From: Paludibacter jiangxiensis
GTDB taxonomy: Bacteria > Bacteroidota > Bacteroidia > Bacteroidales > Paludibacteraceae
Reading direction: 5' to 3'
DNA length: 64,000 nucleotides
Assembly: GCF_001618385.1 (NCBI RefSeq)
Contig: NZ_BDCR01000004.1
Span: forward strand, 372,001-436,000
The notes beneath the pieces were generated by a model. It was not told the origin of the DNA, did not search any database, and saw nothing but the letters and a program-made list of their open reading frames with translations. The position numbers and the translations under genes are program-made. This document shows positions 53,482 through 61,852 of this stretch, in pieces; the first letter of the stretch is position 1; the number at the start of each line of letters is the position of its first letter.

Positions 53482-54447
53482 TTATTTCCATTGATAAATT
53501 TTGATTTCATCTCCCGCAAAACATCCGCTATCAAATACAGCATCCGGTTTTAAAATAATGCTGGATGCTCCTGCTGTAGCGCTGAAGTCTATTTCGGCAC
53601 CATTTCGGTACACCTGTATTTTATCGGCAGAGCTTATGGGATAAGGAGTCGGAAAATTTAGTTGTCCATCTGTTGCCTTATAAACCGCTACTTTCCGGCC
53701 GCTTGCCATGCTTGATGCTGATACAGATTTGACAACACCAGTAGCAGGGTCGGCCACCAGAATATTATCGGCATCGCTGCCCGTTTGCAGGCCGGTAATG
53801 GATAATGTATTGGTAGCATCCGTATTGATAGTGGTAGGACGGGTCAGGTTCCCGCCAAATGAGATGGTATGCGTGGAGGGGTCATAACTCAGCCCGTTGG
53901 TGGCATTCAGGTTTTGAATAAGTTCGTTGAAAGAAATTTTGCGCAATACTCCCGAAGGATCGGAAACAATCAGGCTGTCTGATTTTGATCCCGGTTGAAG
54001 ACCCGATAAGGAAAAAGTATTAACCGATGAAGCGGTAATTGTTGTGGGCTTGATAAGAGAACCACCGAGCTGTACGGTGTTAGCACCGCTTTTCGATAGT
54101 CCGTTTTCGGCATTAGTAAGCGAAGAGGTGGAAGAAATGTCAATTATTTTAATCCATTGCGTTCCATCGTTATAATAAATACCTTCGGAAACATATGGCA
54201 AATTAGTCCCATTCGTGGTTTTATTATACACTAACATCCCCTTTACATGCGATGTTAAAGGAGCTGGCGATGTCGTTAGATTCAAGTTGACGCGGGGTAA
54301 CAACATACCCTTTTTCCCATTAGCAGCATCCCCCAATTCTAAATAGGCATTGGCATCAGAAGGACCTGTTGTGCCACCGATTTTAGTTTGAGAGTGAACA
54401 TGGGAAAAAATAACGCAGATGAATATAGCTGCAATTACTTTTCTCAC
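53482..54447 (-). CDS. Secreted fibre-like protein, 321 residues
   Basis: GTG start at 54447 directly before the signal peptide (about 19 residues, HVHSQ). Residues 20-100 (DANAYLELGDAANGKKGMLLPRV; EGIYYNDGTQWIKI) form a module common in Bacteroidetes fibre-like proteins. Two tandem repeats follow, GLQPGSKSDSLIVSDPSGVLR and GLQTGSDADNILVADPATGVV, then a C-terminal domain with KIQVYRNGAEI and GDEIKIYQWK that corresponds to the end of the 247-residue protein. First gene of the leftward surface locus; 58 nt from the next gene. Confidence 0.68.
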   Translation of the reverse strand: MRKVIAAIFICVIFSHVHSQTKIGGTTGPSDANAYLELGDAANGKKGMLLPRVNLNLTTSPAPLTSHVKGMLVYNKTTNGTNLPYVSEGIYYNDGTQWIKIIDISSTSSLTNAENGLSKSGANTVQLGGSLIKPTTITASSVNTFSLSGLQPGSKSDSLIVSDPSGVLRKISFNELIQNLNATNGLSYDPSTHTISFGGNLTRPTTINTDATNTLSITGLQTGSDADNILVADPATGVVKSVSASSMASGRKVAVYKATDGQLNFPTPYPISSADKIQVYRNGAEIDFSATAGASSIILKPDAVFDSGCFAGDEIKIYQWK

Positions 54448-54483
54448 AGATAATTATAGTTTTCTCTTTAGATATTCTTAATA

Positions 54484-54535
54484 ATCCGTCTATTAACTTT
54501 GTTCATTTAATCTACAGTTAGTTAAATAGACGGAT
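54484..54535 (-). repeat. Long inverted repeat in the surface-locus leader
   Basis: ATCCGTCTATT is repeated perfectly in inverse orientation and extended by TAAC/GTTA with one bulged T (54484-54497 with 54521-54535), spacing 23 nt. It lies 36-88 nt upstream of the first surface gene and downstream of the predicted promoter, so it would be a hairpin in the mRNA or a dyad operator on DNA. No T-tract follows on the minus strand. Confidence 0.6.
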
Positions 54536-54605
54536 CAATGGTCATAATCAACACTTCTCACTGCATTGCCAAAGAAGATTGATTTTTTGACATATTTTAG
54601 TCTTG

Positions 54606-54613
54606 CAAATGTA
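54606..54613 (-). promoter_or_regulatory. -7 element of the surface locus
   Basis: TACATTTG on the minus strand matches TAnnTTTG exactly; 19 nt upstream the sequence is ATG rather than TTG. Predicted leader about 150 nt. Confidence 0.55.
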
Positions 54614-54982
54614 TGGAATTTATTTATTTCATCATTTATTAATGATACATAATTATGTTAAATATAATAAATTAAGCAATTGAAATTCACGTAAATAACA
54701 TAAATTATGTTTACATGCGCTTGTTGTTGGCTTTTTTATAAAAAACTGCCTATAAATTATCCAAAAGATTACAGATACTCCAGTACCCAAAATCGAATAA
54801 ACCTGACACAATATCGTCTCCCTGCGCAGCTAAAAACTCCCCACCCAATTTGCGTCCCAAATTTATTTTTCACATCATCCCTATGGTCATAAATATGAAT
54901 GCCAAAAGAGGGAATTCCGTTCTATTTTCAAAAACCTGATATAAAACATCCTTTATGCGCAGGGTTTATTGCAAGAAAAGAA

Positions 54983-54990
54983 TATATTTG
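54983..54990 (+). promoter_or_regulatory. -7 element of sixA
   Basis: TATATTTG matches TAnnTTTG 42 nt before the sixA start. No well-spaced -33. Confidence 0.5.
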
Positions 54991-55032
54991 CCTTAGAAAC
55001 ATGAGAACAATCAATTCAAAAACATTTATACT

Positions 55033-55518
55033 ATGAAAAAGCTTATACTTATCCGTCATGCAAAAGCGGAAATTCTACAACCCGGTATCCCGGATGTTGA
55101 TCGTATTCTTTGTGAAAGAGGAAAAAGTGATGCTGTTAAAATGGCCAACCAGCTGTATAGCACAGAAATAACACCGAATGATGTAATTTGCAGTCCGGCA
55201 AAAAGAGCAGTGGAAACAGCTACTGTCTTTGCTGAACAATACGGCATAGAAAGGCTCATCAAAGAGGAATTCCTTTATGGAGATTACAATTTTGCCGACA
55301 TAAAACAGTTGCTAATTGAAGAAGTTCCTTTGGCCGACACCGTTTTAATTGTAGGTCATAACCCTAATCTTTCTTATATTATCGCCAAACTTACCGGTAA
55401 TTTTAACCAGCATCTTCCTACTGCGGCTGTGGCAGTCCTTGAATTCGATATTGAAAAATGGGACGATTTACAACCTTCGACGGGTGTTTTGGAAATGTTT
55501 TTCTATCCCGATAAATGA
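55033..55518 (+). CDS. sixA: SixA-type phosphohistidine phosphatase
   Basis: A 161-residue histidine phosphatase. The N-terminal RHG motif appears as LILIRHAKAE; the second active-site histidine is in LIVGHNPNLS; the arginine of VICSPAKRAVETA completes the site. Short SixA proteins dephosphorylate phosphohistidine in phosphotransfer or nitrogen PTS proteins in enterobacteria; the target here is unknown. Its stop overlaps the start of the next gene by 4 nt (ATGA), so they are coupled. Confidence 0.87.
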   Translation: MKKLILIRHAKAEILQPGIPDVDRILCERGKSDAVKMANQLYSTEITPNDVICSPAKRAVETATVFAEQYGIERLIKEEFLYGDYNFADIKQLLIEEVPLADTVLIVGHNPNLSYIIAKLTGNFNQHLPTAAVAVLEFDIEKWDDLQPSTGVLEMFFYPDK

Positions 55519-55883
55519 ATAAAGAATCTGTCGCAAAAACTATTGACGAATACATCGCACGTTTCCCGGACGAAATAGCTATCAGGCTTCAAAAGGTACG
55601 GGAAACGATTCGCGGTGTAGCGCCGGATGCGGAAGAAGGAATCAGCTATCAAATCCCGGTGTTCAAGCTTCACGGTCCGATGGTTTATTTTGCAGGATAC
55701 AGAACACATATCGGATTCTACCCTACCTCGTCTGGCATCGAACGGTTCAAAGAAGAATTATCAGAATTCAAAATCGGGCGCGGAACTGTCCGGTTTCCCC
55801 TGAACAAGGAAATTCCTTATGACTTGATTGCCCGCATAACAGCGTTCCGGTATGCCGAGAACATTGCCAAAAAGAAGCAGTGA
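55515..55883 (+). CDS. DUF1801 (YdhG-like) family protein
   Basis: A 122-residue protein of the DUF1801 family: FPDEIAIRLQKVRETIRGVAPDAEEGISYQIPVFKLHG, then HIGFYPTSSGIERFKEEL and GTVRFPLNKEIPYDLIARI. The fold is shared with frataxin-like iron chaperones of the YdhG group, and a role in metal handling has been suggested for some members, but the function here is unknown. It overlaps sixA by 4 nt and converges with a small membrane protein gene. Confidence 0.82.
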   Translation: MNKESVAKTIDEYIARFPDEIAIRLQKVRETIRGVAPDAEEGISYQIPVFKLHGPMVYFAGYRTHIGFYPTSSGIERFKEELSEFKIGRGTVRFPLNKEIPYDLIARITAFRYAENIAKKKQ

Positions 55884-55896
55884 GGAAGCAATTGTA

Positions 55897-56190
55897 TCAG
55901 TTCTTTTTGAAAAAGACGATATAAGTAATGCCTACCAGATTTGTAAAAATCCCCACTGGGATCAGCATTTTCACGCCGCCCATATTACTGATACCTTGAC
56001 TACTCAAAGAGGTTATTTGCAGTAACATTGCGGCATATGTCACAACGAGTCCAATAGAAAAGAAAATAACTCCAATTGCCAGTTTCAGCATAAACGGTAG
56101 TTGTGTATTCTTGGTAAATTTAGGATATAAGAACCAGAGGCCAGTAACAGGCATCAAAATAAGTACTAAGCACAAAAACATTGTTATCAT
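55897..56190 (-). CDS. Small three-span membrane protein
   Basis: A 97-residue hydrophobic protein when started at ATG 56190; a frame from 56274 would add 28 residues without obvious coding character. Three membrane segments: about 4-22, 33-56 and 74-92. Contains SLSSQGISNMGGVKMLIPVG between the last two. No family recognised. It follows the next leftward gene by 90 nt. Confidence 0.5.
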   Translation of the reverse strand: MITMFLCLVLILMPVTGLWFLYPKFTKNTQLPFMLKLAIGVIFFSIGLVVTYAAMLLQITSLSSQGISNMGGVKMLIPVGIFTNLVGITYIVFFKKN

Positions 56191-56280
56191 AAACTGCTGT
56201 GGAATTATTCTATTGATAATTATGCAAAGATAACAATTTTGGATTGGTAATCTTCCGAAAGAAAGCGGTGGCAAGCATAC

Positions 56281-56805
56281 TTACTTTCGGCTCCACGGAC
56301 CGAGCTGATCAAGAATCTGATTTTCGAATATCCGCTTCAACTCCTGATTCTCCTTTGGAGTTAATTTTTTCGTGTTGATTTCGCGCCAGCGATTAAAACC
56401 AATTCCCTTTGATACCGCTTCAAGTCCTATTTGAGTAGTTCGGGCCGTATCGCTAATATTCATAACACAATGCAGGGTTTCGTTTCTGTTCTTCAGATAA
56501 AAATAGATATGGCAAAAATGAGCTGTGTAAGTGTTTTTAAGTTCCACTTTTTGCCCGCTTTGTAAGGTTACTACCAATTGATAATCAGGATTTCGTTCTT
56601 TGAAGATGTTAATCTTGCTCAACAGAGCCTGTCTCGAACATTGGAATGTATAATACTCAGCCCAAGGGTAGTCGTCGGTATTGAGATTAATACACGAATA
56701 CAGAAAAGAAAATCCCACAACTAATCCAAAGAACATTGCAAATAGCTTATCTTTGAAAGCCGGAATGCTTTGCTGGTTACGCAATTTTCTAAAGTTCGTT
56801 TCCAT
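56281..56805 (-). CDS. Hypothetical membrane-anchored protein
   Basis: A 174-residue protein started at ATG 56805: the longer frame from 56892 would run through a perfect TAnnTTTG promoter box (56823-56830) and is not used. One membrane segment (about residues 21-38, FAMFFGLVVGFSFLYS) is followed by a soluble domain with VVTLQSGQKVELKNTYTAHF and WREINTKKLTPKENQELKRIF. No family recognised; probably periplasmic domain. Confidence 0.55.
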   Translation of the reverse strand: METNFRKLRNQQSIPAFKDKLFAMFFGLVVGFSFLYSCINLNTDDYPWAEYYTFQCSRQALLSKINIFKERNPDYQLVVTLQSGQKVELKNTYTAHFCHIYFYLKNRNETLHCVMNISDTARTTQIGLEAVSKGIGFNRWREINTKKLTPKENQELKRIFENQILDQLGPWSRK

Positions 56806-56822
56806 AGACACAGAATATACCT

Positions 56823-56830
56823 CAAATATA
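56823..56830 (-). promoter_or_regulatory. -7 element of the membrane-anchored protein gene
   Basis: TATATTTG on the minus strand; TTG about 23 nt upstream (56854-56856). It fixes the downstream ATG at 56805 as the start. Confidence 0.5.
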
Positions 56831-56925
56831 GTGCTTTTTATTACGATTTTGCGCAAAATATTAGTGTCAGTATATTCATTTATCTTCAACATAGCAGATA
56901 GTTACCCTCAAACAAAATAATATTT

Positions 56926-57270
56926 ATGAACACACTGATTTCTTGCTGTGGCCTTGATTGTGCCGATTGTGGTGCGCGTAAAGCGACCTTACTAAACGAT
57001 GACGAACTGAGAAAACAAACCGCGGAAGAGTGGTCAAAACAATTTGGTGTTGACATGCCGTATGAGATCATTAACTGCACCGGCTGCCGTGAAGAAGGCG
57101 TTAAGTTTGTGCATTGCAATGAATGTCAGGTACGTAATTGCGTGAAAGAAAAAGGGTACGATACTTGTGCTGATTGTGCGGAACTGGAAAGCTGTTCTAT
57201 TGTTGGAGGCATTCACCAACATGCTCCATTTGCATTGGAAAATCTGAAGGCGTTACAAAAGCAGGAGTAA
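56926..57270 (+). CDS. DUF3795 cysteine-rich protein
   Basis: A 114-residue protein of the DUF3795 family. Eleven or more cysteines lie in pairs: ISCCGLDCADCGA, INCTGCREEG, HCNECQVRNCVKEKG, DTCADCAELESCSI. They probably bind zinc or an iron-sulfur cluster. Family members are common in anaerobes and have no established role. Single gene; convergent with uvrB. Confidence 0.85.
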   Translation: MNTLISCCGLDCADCGARKATLLNDDELRKQTAEEWSKQFGVDMPYEIINCTGCREEGVKFVHCNECQVRNCVKEKGYDTCADCAELESCSIVGGIHQHAPFALENLKALQKQE

Positions 57271-57349
57271 ATACGGCAACGAAATACACGGATTAGACAG
57301 ATAATCTTTTAGTTCCATTCCGTTTTTTCTGCGTATTCCGTGTGCTGAA

Positions 57350-59365
57350 TTATTTTTTATTTTTCAACAACTCTTCCAGCTTGATAAGTTCGTCGCGATA
57401 TTGAGCAGCTTCAATGAATTCAAGTTTTTTAGCGGCATCATGCATGGCTTTACGGGTCTTTTCGATGGCTTTTTCAAGGGCTGGACGGCTCATGTACTGA
57501 ACCACGGGATCGGCTGCTATATTCACATTTTCCGGTTCAACATAAGCCTTCATTGCTGCTTTTTCGGCAGCCTGTTTACCTAAAACGGATGTGTGACCCT
57601 TGCGGATCGATTTTGGAGTGATGCCGTTGGCTTCGTTATATGCCAACTGTTTCTCTCGGCGACGAGCAGTTTCGTCAATAGTCTGACGCATGCTATCGGT
57701 GATTTTATCGGCATACATAATCACACGACCGTTCAGATTACGAGCCGCACGCCCGGCTGTCTGCGTGAGTGATCGGTGCGAGCGCAGGAAGCCTTCTTTG
57801 TCTGCATCCAGGATAGCCACCAGCGACACTTCGGGTAAATCGAGCCCTTCACGAAGCAGGTTCACACCAACAAGAACATCAAAGAGTCCGTTACGGAGAT
57901 CTTCCATAATCTTCACCCGTTCCAGCGTATCAACGTCGGAGTGGATATAGTTACAGCGGATACCCATTTTCATGAAATAGTCAGTGAGCTCTTCTGCCAT
58001 TCGCTTGGTAAGCGTAGTGACAAGCACCCGTTCGTCTTTTTCGGTGCGCTGTGCAATCTCCTCCATTAAGTCATCTATCTGGTTGAGACTGGGTCGTACG
58101 TCAATAATGGGATCGAGAAGGCCGGTAGGACGTACCACCTGCTCTACCACTACCCCATCCGACTGCTTCAATTCATAGTCGGCCGGCGTAGCGCTTACGA
58201 ATATTACTTGCGGTGTCAGCGTTTCAAATTCTTCAAATTTCAGCGGACGGTTGTCCATAGCTGCCGGTAAACGAAATCCATATTCTACCAGATTCTGTTT
58301 ACGTGAAGCATCGCCTCCATACATCGCCCGGATCTGTGGTACCGTGACGTGGCTTTCGTCAATTACCATCAAAAAATCATTTGGAAAATAGTCGAGAAGG
58401 CAGAAGGGCCGGCTACCCGGAGCACGCCCGTCAAAATAACGCGAATAGTTCTCTATGCCGGAACAATAACCCAATTCGCGGATCATCTCAAGATCGTAAG
58501 TCACTCTCTCCTGGATTCTTTTGGCTTCGTAGGGCTTGCCTTCCGATTCGAAAAAAGCCACCTGCTTCATCATATCGTCCTGAATCTCGTTTATAGCGCG
58601 ATTGATGCGTTCTTTCGTCGTAACGAAGATATTGGCCGGATAGATTTGGTATTGATCAAATATCTCGATGGTATTGCCATTGAACGGATCTATCGTTTCA
58701 ATTTCGTCAATCTCATCACCCCAGAAAACAACCCTTAAAGCAACGTCTGAATATGCAAGAAATATATCAACCGTTTCGCCTTTAACCCGAAAATTACCTC
58801 GATTGAAATCAATTTCGTTTCTGGAATACAAACTATCCACCAAAGAACGGAGAAACGCATTTCTGGCTATCGTTTGCCCTTTGTGAATTGGAATGGTATT
58901 GCTGTAAAAGTCCTCCGGATTTCCGATACCATAAAGACAGGATACGGACGAAACCACCAGCACATCTCTTCTCCCGGACAACAAAGCTGAAGTCGCCGAA
59001 AGCCTTAGCTTCTCTATTTCATCATTTATTGAAAGGTCTTTTTCAATATAGGTGTCGCTGGTCGGAAGATAGGCCTCGGGTTGGTAGTAATCGTAGTAAG
59101 ATACGAAATATTCTACCGCGTTATTTGGAAAGAAACTCTTGAACTCTCCGTAAAGCTGTGCTGCTAAAGTCTTATTGTGGCTCAAAACCAGTGTCGGGCG
59201 GTTCACCTCCTGCACCATATTGGCTATGGTAAAGGTTTTTCCGGAACCGGTCACCCCCAGCAATGTCTGAAACTTTGTCCCATGGTTGAGCCCCTCGGCC
59301 AACTGACGGATTGCTTCAGGCTGGTCGCCGGTAGGTTTATATTCCGATATAATTTTGAAATCCAC
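57350..59365 (-). CDS. uvrB: Excinuclease ABC subunit B
   Basis: A 671-residue helicase-fold protein that loads onto damaged DNA with UvrA and recruits UvrC. GTG start at 59365 before DFKIISEYKPTGDQPEAI. Walker A is LLGVTGSGKT, the damage-probing hairpin is YYDYYQPEAYLPTSDTYIEKD, Walker B region is LMVIDESHV, motif VI is SLTQTAGRAARN, and the C-terminal UVR domain contains EAAQYRDELIKLEELL. Normal length. It lies 12 nt downstream of the HAD phosphatase gene, probably cotranscribed. Confidence 0.96.
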   Translation of the reverse strand: MDFKIISEYKPTGDQPEAIRQLAEGLNHGTKFQTLLGVTGSGKTFTIANMVQEVNRPTLVLSHNKTLAAQLYGEFKSFFPNNAVEYFVSYYDYYQPEAYLPTSDTYIEKDLSINDEIEKLRLSATSALLSGRRDVLVVSSVSCLYGIGNPEDFYSNTIPIHKGQTIARNAFLRSLVDSLYSRNEIDFNRGNFRVKGETVDIFLAYSDVALRVVFWGDEIDEIETIDPFNGNTIEIFDQYQIYPANIFVTTKERINRAINEIQDDMMKQVAFFESEGKPYEAKRIQERVTYDLEMIRELGYCSGIENYSRYFDGRAPGSRPFCLLDYFPNDFLMVIDESHVTVPQIRAMYGGDASRKQNLVEYGFRLPAAMDNRPLKFEEFETLTPQVIFVSATPADYELKQSDGVVVEQVVRPTGLLDPIIDVRPSLNQIDDLMEEIAQRTEKDERVLVTTLTKRMAEELTDYFMKMGIRCNYIHSDVDTLERVKIMEDLRNGLFDVLVGVNLLREGLDLPEVSLVAILDADKEGFLRSHRSLTQTAGRAARNLNGRVIMYADKITDSMRQTIDETARRREKQLAYNEANGITPKSIRKGHTSVLGKQAAEKAAMKAYVEPENVNIAADPVVQYMSRPALEKAIEKTRKAMHDAAKKLEFIEAAQYRDELIKLEELLKNKK

Positions 59366-59377
59366 AGCTGTAACTAA

Positions 59378-60100
59378 TTAAAAATTAAACAATGAATCCC
59401 ATTGATTGTAAAGTTCTTCCATGCCTGACAGTACAATATTTGCACCGGCATCAATCAGCACATCGTCTTCCAGAATACCGGTATTGATGGCTATGGTAAA
59501 GATACCAGCTCCTTTGGCAGATTGCACTCCGAGGGGAGCGTTCTCCACAACTACAGCTTCCCAGGGTTTTACGCCAGCTTTTTGTAAGCCCATCAGGTAA
59601 GGTTCAGGATTGGGCTTTCCATATTTTACGTCGAAAGCCGTAACCATTTTATCCTGACTGAAAATTCCCGGATAGTAAACCTCCAGATTATCAAGTAGAC
59701 TTGCCTGTCCCGAGCCGGTTACCAAAACAATATCCAACCCTTTTGCTTTGATCTTATTCAGCAAATTGTCGGCAAAAGGCATAGGTATAGTTTCACTAAG
59801 ATCTCTGAATTCTTCGCTTTTGTGTTGATAAATGGCATCCATCTCTTCCTTGGTGGCATTACGCCCCAGTTCGCGTTGAAAAATGCCGTTAATGGTTCCC
59901 GATCCGGTTCTTCCTTCGTGCATGTAAGCCTCATAATGCGAAAAAGGCATTCCAATATTACGGATAGCTCTGACCCAGGCTTCGGCATGTGCCGGCATTG
60001 AATCGAAAAGAACGCCGTCCATGTCGAAAAAGACAGCTTTAAGTGAAAACTCGGGATATGAATGTTGTTGTGTAAAATCGTTAACTGGTTGAAGTGTCAT
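59378..60100 (-). CDS. HAD-superfamily hydrolase (beta-phosphoglucomutase-like)
   Basis: A 240-residue HAD hydrolase. Motif I is VFFDMDGVLFDSMPAH (nucleophile and acid/base Asp pair), motif II is IVLVTGSGQ, the lysine and acidic motif III/IV are YGKPNPEPYL and VVVENAPLGVQSAKGAG. The helical cap after motif I marks the phosphoglucomutase/phosphatase subgroup; substrate is probably a sugar phosphate but not determined. Upstream of uvrB by 12 nt. Confidence 0.88.
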   Translation of the reverse strand: MTLQPVNDFTQQHSYPEFSLKAVFFDMDGVLFDSMPAHAEAWVRAIRNIGMPFSHYEAYMHEGRTGSGTINGIFQRELGRNATKEEMDAIYQHKSEEFRDLSETIPMPFADNLLNKIKAKGLDIVLVTGSGQASLLDNLEVYYPGIFSQDKMVTAFDVKYGKPNPEPYLMGLQKAGVKPWEAVVVENAPLGVQSAKGAGIFTIAINTGILEDDVLIDAGANIVLSGMEELYNQWDSLFNF

Positions 60101-60174
60101 GCCTTAAAACTATTTATTTGATTCTTAAATTTATACTTCCAGCGCGGTTTTCAGGTATGAATAAAAGGTTTGGC

Positions 60175-60864
60175 TCAATTAGAAGAGGGCATTTCTCCGT
60201 TTACATCTATCAATCTTTTTATATTGAAATAGAATCCTCTAATGTTTATTCTGTTTTTTGCTACAGTGATAAAATCACAATCACTATAAACAAAGCGTTG
60301 GTCGACCGGAAACAATCCCAGCAGATAAATCAGCTCATATTCATCCGAAACCGAAATTACATGCCATGGCGTCATTTGCGTTCTCCCATCTCCTGTAGAA
60401 AAAATGGCTGCGGCTATTTGTTTCGCTTTCAGCGTGTAAAGATGAGCTAAATCGTTTCTGCCGGTCATATGATACGCATAAGCCAGTTGATTGAGCTTAT
60501 ACAAGTCTAATGGAAATACAGCTAATGATTGTTTGGTAAGTCGAATAATGGTATCGCAGTCCGCAGTTGTCTTATTTACCTTTCGGGCGTACGAAAACAA
60601 CAACGAATCTTTTGTATTGTGATAGTAAGGCTTGTATTCTTTTTGCAACGTATAACCATAATACAGCGAACGTACCTGCTCCATCGTCATGGTGGTATCA
60701 TTTGCCAGAAAACGCTGCATTAGTTTCGGATAATAACAGTCAGACTTTTCATCAACAATAATTCTTCTTAGCGAATTATAGTTCGGAGGCGTGGTGGGTT
60801 GTTTTTGTGCAACACATAAAGTAGTTACTGATATAACAAGTCCCAATAATATATTTCTTAGCAT
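60175..60864 (-). CDS. DUF4919 family secreted protein
   Basis: A 229-residue protein with a signal peptide (about 19 residues, TLCVAQ). It resembles DUF4919, a Bacteroidetes family: LRRIIVDEKSDCYYPKLMQRF, VRSLYYGYTLQKEYKPYYH, and the C-terminal ISVSDEYELIYLLGLFP with FYFNIKRLI. Largely helical. Function unknown. It lies 74 nt from the HAD gene and 61 nt from the membrane protein gene upstream. Confidence 0.75.
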   Translation of the reverse strand: MLRNILLGLVISVTTLCVAQKQPTTPPNYNSLRRIIVDEKSDCYYPKLMQRFLANDTTMTMEQVRSLYYGYTLQKEYKPYYHNTKDSLLFSYARKVNKTTADCDTIIRLTKQSLAVFPLDLYKLNQLAYAYHMTGRNDLAHLYTLKAKQIAAAIFSTGDGRTQMTPWHVISVSDEYELIYLLGLFPVDQRFVYSDCDFITVAKNRINIRGFYFNIKRLIDVNGEMPSSN

Positions 60865-60925
60865 GTTATGTGCAATTTATAAATTAAAATAACTCTATCA
60901 AAAAACACTTCTCTAATGGAGATAA

Positions 60926-61852
60926 TTACAATTTTACCGACGGTATAATTCTTCGTATAGCATGAATTCCCCAAACGACCAGAAAAGCCAGTCCGATGCG
61001 GGGAACTACGATCCAAAACATCGATACACCAATAGAAACAAACAGTAACGTATCTTCCAGTAACGAGTGATTGACGGCAATATGATAGTTGAGCATATTG
61101 GCATCCCTCTTGTTTACGATACCTTTTTCCACCTGTTCGATCACCACAGCCGATCCGTATGCCAGTCCGAGTGTTTGTGCAACAAACCACAGGAATGAAA
61201 CTTCCCTTGAGAGTCCGAAAAACTTCATGAGTGGCGCGAAGAAATTTGATATTTTATCAAGCCACTTAAATTCGTTGAGCAGGTTTTGTAGAATAAATAG
61301 CCCATAAAGAATTAGGGAAACCTTAATAATCAATATCATGGAACTTTTAGCCCAGAGAAGCAAAACATCCGTGACAGAAGAAAGATGGGTTGCCTGTTCG
61401 GTAGAATGCGATACAGAAAATCCTGTTGTTGGCAAAAGCCAGTTTAGCAATAGAGCAGCCGTAAAACTCATTCCAATGCGCACTACCAGCATGTTCAATA
61501 CAGAGGAACCAGTTCGTTTTTGTACGGCAGTTTCAATTATCAAACTATGCGATATAAGGCACATAATGGCCAGAATCGTTATCTCTCGCATTCCCAGTGT
61601 CATGGTTGCAATAACAGCCAAAACCGAATAGAGAGGCAAAAACAGGCTGGTAATAAAGACAATAGCGGAAGCCCCGGGCAAGCCAATATGTGTAAATACA
61701 GGAGATAAATATTGTGCCATCCAGTCCATTACACCCCAATATTGCAAAAAACTGACCAACAAAGCCACCGGCAGCATTAATTTTAGCAGCCAAACGATGG
61801 TATGAGTGGCTTTCGGCAAAGCCAGACGAATACAAGATATGACTCTTTGCAT
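60926..61852 (-). CDS. Nucleoside recognition (Gate) domain membrane protein
   Basis: A 308-residue membrane protein with about seven to eight hydrophobic segments. It carries two gate-type repeats: PVALLVSFLQYWGVMDWMAQYLSPVFTHIGLPGASAI and the second half NEFKWLDKISNFFAPLMKFFGLSREVSF, as in SpmA/SpmB-like and YjiH-like nucleoside-recognition proteins. Transport role and substrate unknown. Its ATG overlaps the stop of the Nudix gene by one base (TAATG), so the two are translationally coupled. Confidence 0.82.
   Translation of the reverse strand: MQRVISCIRLALPKATHTIVWLLKLMLPVALLVSFLQYWGVMDWMAQYLSPVFTHIGLPGASAIVFITSLFLPLYSVLAVIATMTLGMREITILAIMCLISHSLIIETAVQKRTGSSVLNMLVVRIGMSFTAALLLNWLLPTTGFSVSHSTEQATHLSSVTDVLLLWAKSSMILIIKVSLILYGLFILQNLLNEFKWLDKISNFFAPLMKFFGLSREVSFLWFVAQTLGLAYGSAVVIEQVEKGIVNKRDANMLNYHIAVNHSLLEDTLLFVSIGVSMFWIVVPRIGLAFLVVWGIHAIRRIIPSVKL

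Larger units (their letters stand above)
54448..55032 (+). other. 585-nt region between the surface locus and sixA
   Basis: Contains a long inverted repeat near the surface locus (54484-54535), a minus-strand -7 box (54606-54613) and a plus-strand -7 box (54983-54990) for sixA. The stretch 54614-54980 is AT-rich; a 61-codon frame at 54707 has no coding character. Confidence 0.5.

Noticed and set aside
45228-54447. Prophage or tailocin reading of the fibre-like locus
   Set aside because: Proteins carry Sec signal peptides and no capsid, tail tube, baseplate, lysis or integrase genes are present.
54707-54892. 61-codon frame between the surface locus and sixA
   Set aside because: AT-rich, no promoter or motif, atypical composition; most likely chance.
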